Shown here piece by piece: positions 28,439 to 35,581 of a DNA stretch of 35,581 nucleotides. Position 1 is the stretch's first letter. Every line of letters starts with the position of its first letter. The notes under the pieces were generated by a model. It worked only from the letters and a program-made list of their open reading frames with translations. It made no database searches and was not told the DNA's origin. The DNA comes from Stentor coeruleus (lineage: Eukaryota; Ciliophora; Heterotrichea; Heterotrichida; Stentoridae). The position numbers and the translations under genes were made by a program. The stretch is taken from positions 1-35,581 of the forward strand of contig MPUH01000770.1 of the NCBI GenBank assembly GCA_001970955.1, given 5' to 3'.

Positions 28439-29800
28439 TCATAACTCAATTTTAGGCTTTTCTAGAACAGCCAGCTTCCCTTTAATACTATCAATCAGCA
28501 TCTGATTAACCTGTTCAATATCTTTTACCCCTTTTATATTCGCAGGGCTTACAACATCTAACTTGATCTCCTCTTTTCTAATCTTTTCTTCCAACTTCCT
28601 AACTTTTTTCATTATCCTCTCACTAGAAATCCTATTATCCCAATCATAATCTTCAACATCATCTTCACAGCTTTTTCCTCTTTTCCTTTCTTCTCTTTTT
28701 TCAGCAAGCCAGTCAATTTTCACAGGTTCTCTTTTCTTGCCAATCTCAAAGACCAAAGGGTTTTTTTTCCACTTTATTTTGTGTCTATATTCTTTACTAC
28801 TATAATCATGAGTAAAATCTTTAGCACTTAAGCTGCTATTCGATATTTTTTTAAAACTTTTAGTTGAAGAAGTTTCGATTTTTTTCTTCAAATCGTTTAT
28901 TTCTATTTTTTTTGTAGGATCTATAGTTGGTCTATACATTTCTAATACTAATTCTGCATATTGTTTTTTTTTCTCAGTCATGTTTCTCTTTATCATAAGT
29001 AAATTCTCGAATTTTTCCTTGTTTTTCTTCATATCTTCTATATAAGCATATGCATATTTTGATTTGTATTTCGGGGTGTTGTATGCTTTTTCATGTGAAA
29101 AATTCCTGATTTTCTTATGATGCTCTTGGATCATTTGATCATGAAAACGAGCATGTTCAAGTATTTCAGAACGGTCTATCGGTTGAAAAAATTCTCTTTT
29201 TTTAGCCAGTTCTGATTTGTGTCGTATAAACTCAGGCATGAGGATTTTATTAAAATAATCTTCTTCAATCTTTTTGTGCATGGGTTTAGACGATAAAACT
29301 TTACGATATTCTCGATTTCCAAAAAAAATAAGTTCTTGAATTTGTTCTTTTCTTTTTGATGATTTTTCTTTTAAGTCTTTTAAATACTGACGTTTTGACT
29401 CTTCAGCTTTAATATCAGCTTCTTGTTGGGATTGTTTTAAAAGTTCGTTTTCTAAGAAAAGCTTTTGTTGTTGTTTTTTTTCCCTTTGCAGTTGTCGAAG
29501 ATGTCGCTTTTTTTTTTCTGTTTGGAGCTTTTGTATTAGTTCGTTTATTTTGTTTTGTTTTTGTTGTGGACTTTCAGAGATTTTGGATTGAGAGTTTGTG
29601 GTTTGCATTGTTTTCAGCTTTGATGAAGAGGCTTTATTGGATTTTTGTAGGTATTTTTTGTGGAGTTCTTGTTTGTATTTTTCTTTGAGGAGCAAAAAAG
29701 TTTGGCTTTGAAGGTGTTTAAAGATCAGGTCGATGGATGATTTCAGTTCTTTTGGGGCTGAGGACTGAGATAAGAGTAGCTTTAGATGAGGATCTGCCAT
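28439..29800 (-). CDS. Lys/Gln-rich coiled-coil protein, unknown function
   Basis: A 453-residue basic protein. Residues about 1-60 are helical; 80-160 are an extremely charged Lys/Glu/Gln helix (single-alpha-helix-like). A middle part (about 170-290) includes KKIEEDYFNKILMPEFIRHK and a Tyr-rich KSKYAYAYIEDMKK. A segment YAELVLEMYRPTIDPTKK near 282-299, and a C-terminal coiled coil (about 395-450), complete it. I do not recognise the family; the style is that of ciliary or cortical scaffold proteins (inference). Stop is TGA, one of the cases showing that TGA terminates here. Divergent from the gene at 30153. Confidence 0.75.
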   Translation of the reverse strand: MADPHLKLLLSQSSAPKELKSSIDLIFKHLQSQTFLLLKEKYKQELHKKYLQKSNKASSSKLKTMQTTNSQSKISESPQQKQNKINELIQKLQTEKKKRHLRQLQREKKQQQKLFLENELLKQSQQEADIKAEESKRQYLKDLKEKSSKRKEQIQELIFFGNREYRKVLSSKPMHKKIEEDYFNKILMPEFIRHKSELAKKREFFQPIDRSEILEHARFHDQMIQEHHKKIRNFSHEKAYNTPKYKSKYAYAYIEDMKKNKEKFENLLMIKRNMTEKKKQYAELVLEMYRPTIDPTKKIEINDLKKKIETSSTKSFKKISNSSLSAKDFTHDYSSKEYRHKIKWKKNPLVFEIGKKREPVKIDWLAEKREERKRGKSCEDDVEDYDWDNRISSERIMKKVRKLEEKIRKEEIKLDVVSPANIKGVKDIEQVNQMLIDSIKGKLAVLEKPKIEL

Positions 29801-30152
29801 TTTTCGGTATAAAATAAAGACAATATTTGTTTTTCATGAAATAAAATAATGGAAGAGATACAGAAAATTCTTATGTCAACAATTTACTTGATTTTATATA
29901 GTTTTTTTATATCTAATAAGTTATTTATTTAATTAAAATACTTGTGTTGAAGTATTGTAACTATTTAAATGCCTAGGATTAGACATAATAAAAATCTTTA
30001 GGTTTTTGTATTACTTGATGAAACTCCTTAGCATATTTTTAATTTCTTTAAAAAGTTTACACTTTTCTTTCTCATTTCACCTTTTTTTACCTTTCCTCAT
30101 CCTGAAAAACTGCAACCTCCAAACATCTTAACAATTTGATAATAAAATTATC
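29801..30152. promoter_or_regulatory. Divergent intergenic region
   Basis: 352 bp between two gene starts. Left part G-over-C, right part (30030-30150) C- and T-rich with little G. No gene seen. Confidence 0.45.
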
Positions 30153-30851
30153 ATGAATCTTGACATAAATGTCTATCCTGACTCATACCCAGTCTTCAGC
30201 AAACCTCGACAATTTCTTACCCGAAACCGCTTCGTCAACGTCGATTCTATTCATCAAAAACCCCCTCATATAAACCCATCTCCAGTTTTCAAAAGACAAA
30301 GCGAATTAAACAAAGACTCTAATCAATCCCCTCTATCTTTACCTGAAATTATTAACCAAAAACCAAGTTCTGCTCTTGGGAACTACCAAATTTCTTATTA
30401 TCCAACCTCACCTTTAAACCCTGAACTTGAAGAACAATGTATGATGTTAGAGCTGTTTAGAAATATAAACAAGCTTGACTTTCGCAAAACTCGCGAAAAA
30501 TCCCCATCAAAAATTGTCCGTAAAGGAAGAAAGGTTAAATTTGAAGCTAACATAAGAAATTATCATAACCTTTCAGCTTTTGCTTGTAGAGAAGTTGAAT
30601 GTCCTAATTGTAAGAATTTAAAATGTGTATGTCCTATAAGTGATCATATTGCTGAAGATGTGGGAAGGAGGATTATGTCACATACATTAAATGTACCTGA
30701 GAGGAAAAAAAAAACAGAAAGGTGGTATGGAGAAATTAAAAAAAATAACGTGAAAAATAATACAAGTTATATGAAAAATAGAGTTAGAAGAAGACCAAAA
30801 GCACCAAGTGTTAATGTGGAAGACCTTAAATCGTTGTTAAGTATTTTTTAG
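30153..30851 (+). CDS. Hypothetical protein with a compact Cys cluster
   Basis: A 232-residue protein I do not recognise. The N-terminal half (1-90) is Pro/Ser/Asn-rich and probably disordered. A short helix (about 92-110, ELEEQCMMLELFRNINKL) and a basic patch (SPSKIVRKGRKVKF) follow. Then comes a Cys cluster C150-x2-C153-x4-C158-x-C160 (ECPNCKNLKCVCP), which could bind one zinc ion. The C-terminal 60 residues are strongly basic (VRRRPKAP) and end LKSLLSIF. No membrane segment. Codon use switches from C-rich third positions at the 5' end to T/A-rich later, following the C-rich upstream flank. Stop is TAG. Confidence 0.7.
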   Translation: MNLDINVYPDSYPVFSKPRQFLTRNRFVNVDSIHQKPPHINPSPVFKRQSELNKDSNQSPLSLPEIINQKPSSALGNYQISYYPTSPLNPELEEQCMMLELFRNINKLDFRKTREKSPSKIVRKGRKVKFEANIRNYHNLSAFACREVECPNCKNLKCVCPISDHIAEDVGRRIMSHTLNVPERKKKTERWYGEIKKNNVKNNTSYMKNRVRRRPKAPSVNVEDLKSLLSIF

Positions 30852-31330
30852 TTGTATGAATAAGTAAGATTTTTAGGGTTTTTATAGATAAGATTTTGAT
30901 TGTAATGATATAATAGTTGATTTTAAGTATATGTAATTATTAAACTTACCAATTTATGTGTGTGTATATTTAGAAATTAAAAATAATTATAGAAAGCAGA
31001 TCAAATTTATTATATTACTTTAATGATATCTAAATAGGTATGAACATTTTTGTATGGTTATTTTTTTTACTTGTCGTCTTGCAATTTAAAATAGTGACTT
31101 TTATTCTAAAATAAAAATGATTTAACAGAGAAAAAGGTTAAAAATTCATGATAAAATTCCAAAAATACTATAACAACCCCATAAGCAAAAAAATCATATA
31201 TAAAAATCGATTCTCTAAAATCGACAAAATCAAATCCCTTCACACATCATGCAAGCCAAAAAAAAACTTCTCAGATTTCACTGAAGACAAATAATAAAAT
31301 ATTAGAAAATATAGAAGAACATATATAAAC
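30852..31330. other. Convergent intergenic region
   Basis: Downstream of the 232-aa gene the plus strand is G-over-C to about 31080; before the TRAFD1-like 3' end it is A/C-rich. Apart from the tentative 48-aa frame at 31148-31294, nothing is seen. Confidence 0.45.
31148..31294 (+). CDS. Possible 48-aa small protein, weak
   Basis: An ATG-to-TAA frame of 48 codons, basic, with many C-ending codons (TTC, TAC, ATC, GAC), which looks coding at first sight. However, the whole stretch before the 3' end of the minus-strand neighbour is expected to be A/C-rich under the general skew seen here, which would create such codons by chance. No domain. Listed for completeness only. Confidence 0.2.
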   Translation: MIKFQKYYNNPISKKIIYKNRFSKIDKIKSLHTSCKPKKNFSDFTEDK

Positions 31331-32122
31331 TTATCGATCTTGCAAACTTTTCATAATAGCTTCGTTCATAATTTGGTCTTCTTCAGATATCCCCCAAGAG
31401 CTTTCACTTATCCCCCTTTGTAACTCAGGCTGCCTTTGTATCAAGCTTTGTTCAATAGCTTCCTTAAGTTCTGAATCTTCATTTTCTATATGTTCAACAT
31501 TAGCATTTGTTTTAACTGGACTTTGTTCTTCACTTTGTGAATCTCTGCTTGGAGATCTTTCCATAATAAGTTTCTTATATACTTCTTCAGCATATTCTCT
31601 ATCTTCAGCTTCAGCAAGTCTTCTTAAAATTTCTTGTTCAATTTCTCCAGGTTCCCCTATAAAATTCTCATACACATCATTAGCGATTTTTTCTATACGT
31701 TCTTGTTCTTTATTCCTAACACCTAAACAATCTATTTGTTCAACATGATGATCATAATCTCTAATTTGTATATATTTAAAGCATCTTGGACACTGTTCTG
31801 TCCTACTGCTACATCTGTAAAGATGGTCTGAAAACTGATCAAATGGGAACTCAGCATTACAGAATTGACACACTTTTGGAAGACTTGGGCAATCATGAAT
31901 GGCTAGAGCTTCAGGGAGAAGTTCTAAGCCACAATGTTTACAAGGTTTGGCGGTGTGTTTTTCTGCCATGTGTGCTTCAAATGATTGCTTGTTGACTACT
32001 TCCCCACATTCACATTTCATGTAGTTTCTTTTACAATGTATTGTATGAAGTTCTAGACTATTGCTTGGTACATCTTTGCCGCTTATTAGATCTTACCAGT
32101 TTGTGCATTTTTCATAGTCCAT
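31331..32122 (-). CDS. TRAFD1-like zinc-finger protein with two UIMs, one 15-nt intron
   Basis: Exon 1 is only 26 nt (32122-32097) and exon 2 is 32081-31331; together they give 258 residues. The first exon supplies the first zinc ligands (EKCTNC, with Cys9 split by the intron), completed by His21/His24 and Cys25, as in the start of TRAFD1/FLN29. Further TRAF-type fingers follow: CECG...H, CKHCG...HDC, CQFC...H...C and CPRC...H...C, to about residue 130. The C-terminal part is acidic and has two ubiquitin-interacting motifs, SELKEAIEQSL (about 212-222) and EEDQIMNEAIMKSL (about 242-255). A ubiquitin-reading adaptor is likely. TRAFD1 in animals dampens innate signalling, which need not hold in a ciliate. 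Stop is TAA. Confidence 0.88.
32082..32096 (-). other. 15-nt spliceosomal intron in TRAFD1-like gene
   Basis: GTAAGATCTAATAAG on the minus strand, phase 2, splitting the Cys9 codon of the first zinc finger. TAA is in frame if not spliced. Confidence 0.93.
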
Positions 32123-33025
32123 TTTATATTGTTTGAAGAGATAGGAAAATATTTTGGGGGTTTTTAGGTTGAGATATTTAGATTTTAAAGGAAGGTATTT
32201 GCTTGGGTTTTAAAATGTAGAGGAGGATTATTTGAATGTTTTAAGATTTGAGGTTGGATGAGTTTAAGGTTTAATATGGAGGAAGTGAGGTTTGAGGTTT
32301 TATATGAGAGAAATGAGGTTTGATAATAAAAAATAAGTTTAGGGTTTTAGTAGGTCAGGGAAACTGATGAAATGTATTAAAGATGATGATTTTAGGAATT
32401 ATTTTGGATTTTATTGATAATAGGTGTTTATTTCATGTAGGATTTGAGAGATATATTATAAGTTCTTAAGTAAATATAATGGTTTTCAAAGCTAAATATA
32501 ATAAATTTTTCTGATTCTTGATGTGGGTTAATATAAAACCTGATAAAAATATTTTTCAGTTAATAAATCCTTGATCATAATATCAGAAATATAACAAAAA
32601 TAGTATCAAACACTCGTAATTCTACTAAGAAATACATAATTATATCTTATCAGCCATAATAGCCTATCCATTTTGCTAACTTAAATATCATGAAATCCTA
32701 AAAAGCAAAAAAATTCATTTTCCTACTTTAACTCTTCTTCTTTCAATCAAACCCATCTGTATTTCTTCTTAAATCTATAATTATTTATAGTCACCCTCCC
32801 CCTTCTTAAACTCAAACCTGCATTTTATATTTAATAAATTAATCCTATCCTTCTCTAACATCAACTTTTATTATAGTTCCCAGTTTTTTCATGCAGAAAA
32901 ACTTTAGATAAAGCTTAAGTTTTCATATCTTCACTCAATACCCAGTCCTAACTTTGTTTATTTAAAAAAATGCCAAAGTATACTAATACATTTTAATCCA
33001 TTAATACAATATTGAATATTATAAA
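32123..33025. promoter_or_regulatory. Divergent promoter region, TRAFD1-like and phosphatase
   Basis: About 900 bp without a gene. It shows the skew switch strongly: 32281-32340 has 17 G and 0 C, and 32761-32820 has 2 G and 17 C. The change falls near 32520-32580. Confidence 0.55.
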
Positions 33026-33706
33026 ATGTCAGTGGACCTTGTACCGAACGAAATATTCCAATTCCCATATCCCAGCAATTCAAACCAAGGGAATTTAAAA
33101 ATACCCTCAAGAATCCTCCCAGTCTTGACTAGAAGTACACATAAAAGGACTTTAGTTCTTGACTTAGACGAAACATTGGTGCATTCTAGTCTTCAACCTA
33201 TAGAAAATCCTGATGATATTGTAACTTTAACAAGTGGCAACAATATTCGAACTTTATATGTTAAGTATCGACCTGGGCTTATGGAGTTTCTTTACAAAGT
33301 TTTGAATTTTTTTGAACTTGTCATATACACAGCTTCAACTAAAGAATATGCCGAACAGGTGATCAATAAGCTTGATCCACAAAGAAAAATCCTCAAATAT
33401 CGGCTTTATAGAGAAGACTGTCTGCAGATAGGTGGACACTTTATTAAAGATTTATCAAGGTTAGGAAGGGATTTAAGCCATGTTATAATTCTTGACAACT
33501 CAATAGCATCTTTTGCCCATCATCTAGACAATGGAATTCCTATACTAAGCTGGTTTGATGATCCAAATGATGGTGAACTTTGGAAAGTTGGCAACCTTCT
33601 TGAGCAACTTGTACGCACTCAAGATGTTAGACCAATTTTGAACTCACTTTTCAATTTACCGAAAATGATTGAAGATTATCAGCGAAAATGCCTTGTTTCC
33701 AACTAA
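33026..33706 (+). CDS. FCP1/SCP-type (CTD small phosphatase-like) phosphatase
   Basis: A 226-residue HAD-superfamily protein Ser/Thr phosphatase of the FCP/SCP family, which includes RNA polymerase II CTD phosphatases and the nuclear-envelope phosphatase Dullard/CTDNEP1. The catalytic DLDETLVHSS motif has Asp46 (nucleophile) and Asp48 (acid/base). The second motif is VIYTASTKEYAEQVINKLDP, the insertion carries YRLYREDCL and HFIKDLSRLGRD, and motif III/IV is VIILDNSIASFAHH with ILSWFDDPNDGEL. This is nearly the minimal FCPH domain with a 40-residue N-terminus and no transmembrane helix, closer in build to SCPs than to Dullard. The substrate cannot be told from sequence. Stop is TAA followed by TGA. 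Confidence 0.95.
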   Translation: MSVDLVPNEIFQFPYPSNSNQGNLKIPSRILPVLTRSTHKRTLVLDLDETLVHSSLQPIENPDDIVTLTSGNNIRTLYVKYRPGLMEFLYKVLNFFELVIYTASTKEYAEQVINKLDPQRKILKYRLYREDCLQIGGHFIKDLSRLGRDLSHVIILDNSIASFAHHLDNGIPILSWFDDPNDGELWKVGNLLEQLVRTQDVRPILNSLFNLPKMIEDYQRKCLVSN

Positions 33707-34547
33707 TGATAAAGTAATATAATGTGTAATAAATATTTTAATTGAAATTTTGATAAGTTTTGGCTTTGAATTGAGTTTTTTTATATGGAAAATTCATCGA
33801 GGGAAAAATGTGTATGCAAAGGAATTAAATGTTTAAAAGAAAGATTTTGAAAGGCTGTATATGGAGAAATGAAGATTTATAGAAAGTAATCAGATGTAAA
33901 TATTATGATTTTTTTAGATAGAGTTAGATATAGGGATTATATATTTTATGATGTTAGGAGTTTTAGAATTGGATTTTAGAGTAATTAGGTTTAGATAAAT
34001 AGCGGAGAGGATGTGATGAAGATATGGAAAATAAAAGATTATGGTGTGAAGTTATTATGATACTTTTAAAGATAAATATGATTTATAAGCATATTCTTAG
34101 TAGTAATTATAGTGAGAAAACTAATAATTGTATATTAAATGAAGGAGTTTAATATATAAATTTGAAAGTCAGCTAAATTTTGTAGACAATTTACTTTTTA
34201 TTCTAATATATGTTTTATCAAGTAGGATCATAAGAAAAAATACATATAAAAACTATTTCTGATAAAAAATTACATGTGGATTTTATAATTTGATATCCAA
34301 TAACTTATAAACTTACAGTAAATCCTATGATCTTCTCAACATCAAGACATTATTTTTCATCCTTTTCTTCACTTTAAAGCATATTTTTATATAAAATGCA
34401 TATTATACCCCCCCTTTTTTAGCTTAAACTTAAATATCATTTCAGTGGCATCATCAAATGATATTTTATTTTCTATGCTATTACAATATTAACTCTTTCA
34501 CTAACGATACATTTCTTAGATCTAATAACTATTAAACCTAATTAAAA
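33707..34547. promoter_or_regulatory. Intergenic region between two plus-strand genes
   Basis: About 840 bp. G-over-C after the phosphatase (to about 34180), then C-over-G before the next start, including a C7 tract at about 34410-34416. No gene seen. Confidence 0.45.
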
Positions 34548-35558
34548 ATGAATAAACTTAATAAGCCTTATGCTCTTAATACACTCAAGGCTAATTTTGT
34601 AAGTGATGAAGACTTAAATTATTTCAAGATATATTTCAAGACAAACTTAGAAGGATGTATAATCAATAGCGAAATTACTGATAAAGAAAAATCTGATATT
34701 AAAGCAAAAAATCATGCTAATAGATTAAATTTTATAAGCAATTCTTCAAGTACTCAAGTGCTAATAATGCTTTTGCTTTATTACCAAGAGGAAGAATTTA
34801 ATTTATACACAATGAAAGAGCATTTATTATGTATAAATAATTACTTTAATGTGTTGAACTCAAATATTAAATTACCCAAAAAACTTATTTTAGAGGAATT
34901 TTTGAAATTGTTTCGAAAAATAACTTTAATAGTTGTTGACACAAAATTTGACCTAAAAGAAAAAAAAGTTTTCTTGAATTTTTTTTTACCATTTTGTGAA
35001 ACCCATAATAATATCTTGAAAGTTGTAAATGCTTCTTGTGGGATAGATAATTTGTATACTATTCACAATGTCATTAGTGACTTAAAATCAGGCGAATGCA
35101 AGCCGAGTCACTTAATTAGCAGGATAAGAGCCTTAACCCATGTCAAAGATATAAATTATTATAATAAGATATACAAGATGGCTTTGAAAATATACCAAGA
35201 AAATTTTCCGCAGGAAATTATTGAGCAAAATGTGATTTTAGAATGCTTAAAAATAAATGATTTTAAGTCCTCATATCAGTTAGCTAAATCTATAGACAAG
35301 TATCTTCCAAAATATTATAACATAAAAGACTGCTTAAATCTTGAGTCATTCAAAAATATTTACAAAATTGCTGAAATAAATTTTCAGTCGCTTACTTTAG
35401 CTTATGAAGAATATTTAAATACAGATATTAAAAGTTTACCTGAATTCAACACTTCTTTTATGATGGTCATTTATTATTTTCTTAAGCTGTTTGAGGGAGA
35501 AGATGACACATGCTCTTTTTGCCATCCTACCGGAGAAAAGTCTGATAAGGATAATTAA
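34548..35558 (+). CDS. Helical protein of unknown function
   Basis: A 336-residue protein, mostly alpha-helical by composition, with repeated helix-like blocks (residues about 70-120, 130-165, 180-235 and 240-320), which suggests a solenoid such as HEAT or TPR, but no repeat consensus is clear. No membrane segment is convincing, although residues 70-80 (VLIMLLLYY) and 305-315 (FMMVIYYFL) are hydrophobic. The C-terminus has CSFC followed by His and a polar tail, possibly a metal-binding CxxCH. AT-rich codons, ATG in an AATTAAAA context, stop TAA. Complete within the window. Confidence 0.72.
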   Translation: MNKLNKPYALNTLKANFVSDEDLNYFKIYFKTNLEGCIINSEITDKEKSDIKAKNHANRLNFISNSSSTQVLIMLLLYYQEEEFNLYTMKEHLLCINNYFNVLNSNIKLPKKLILEEFLKLFRKITLIVVDTKFDLKEKKVFLNFFLPFCETHNNILKVVNASCGIDNLYTIHNVISDLKSGECKPSHLISRIRALTHVKDINYYNKIYKMALKIYQENFPQEIIEQNVILECLKINDFKSSYQLAKSIDKYLPKYYNIKDCLNLESFKNIYKIAEINFQSLTLAYEEYLNTDIKSLPEFNTSFMMVIYYFLKLFEGEDDTCSFCHPTGEKSDKDN

Positions 35559-35581
35559 TTCTAAAATTAATAGTCAATAAA

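Noticed and set aside
790..35558. A functional operon or defence island
   Set aside because: Genes lie on both strands with separate promoters and unrelated, mostly housekeeping functions; no mobile-element, toxin or repeat-array signature is present.

Overview
This is a gene-dense, AT-rich, intron-poor eukaryotic (macronuclear) fragment that looks like a heterotrich ciliate, most probably Stentor or a close relative. Three things point there. (1) Six introns can be read directly; each is exactly 15 nt, starts GTRA, ends AG and has A at position 10. (2) TAA, TAG and TGA all end genes and Trp is always TGG, so the code is standard, which is unusual for a ciliate but normal for Stentor. (3) Many products are large coiled-coil, cortical or ciliary-type proteins. 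The species assignment is inference; no rRNA or telomere is present.

Layout. 1-3.5 kb: a short uncertain gene at the left edge, a calpain-family cysteine protease (+) and a small coiled-coil protein (-). 4.1-6.7 kb: an N-terminal-motor kinesin with two 15-nt introns, followed by a short open stretch of unclear status. 6.8-13.8 kb (all -): a glutathionyl-hydroquinone-reductase-type GST, an ATG13-like HORMA protein, an 863-aa coiled-coil protein and a pseudokinase-like protein split by an assembly artefact. 14.7-17.6 kb (-): a SAS-6-like head-domain protein and a TBC1D23-like TBC+rhodanese protein with one intron. 18.6-19.9 kb (+): translation factor eIF5. 20.7-24.0 kb (-): a coiled-coil protein and two tandem ankyrin-repeat paralogues with N-myristoylation-type starts. 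24.2-28.2 kb: a small membrane protein (+), a basic repeat protein (-, one intron), an unprenylated Rab-like GTPase (-, one intron) and a mitochondrial p32/MAM33 protein (-). 28.4-32.1 kb: a coiled-coil protein (-), a Cys-cluster protein (+), and a TRAFD1-like zinc-finger/UIM protein (-) whose first exon is only 26 nt. 33.0-35.6 kb (+): an FCP/SCP-type phosphatase and an unknown helical protein.

The genes are independently transcribed and not arranged as an operon. Themes recur by chance or loosely: membrane traffic and autophagy (TBC1D23, Rab-like, ATG13), basal body and microtubules (SAS-6-like, kinesin, coiled coils), and ordinary housekeeping (eIF5, p32, GST, CTD-type phosphatase). Non-coding DNA carries a striking gene-oriented GC skew: the sense strand is C-rich and G-poor before each gene and G-rich and C-poor after it. 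Three single-N joins (3970, 13374, 19945) are each flanked by an exact or near-exact duplicate of 72-139 bp and are best explained as unmerged contig overlaps; the middle one breaks a gene. I did not find CRISPR arrays, transposons, rRNA or convincing tRNA.
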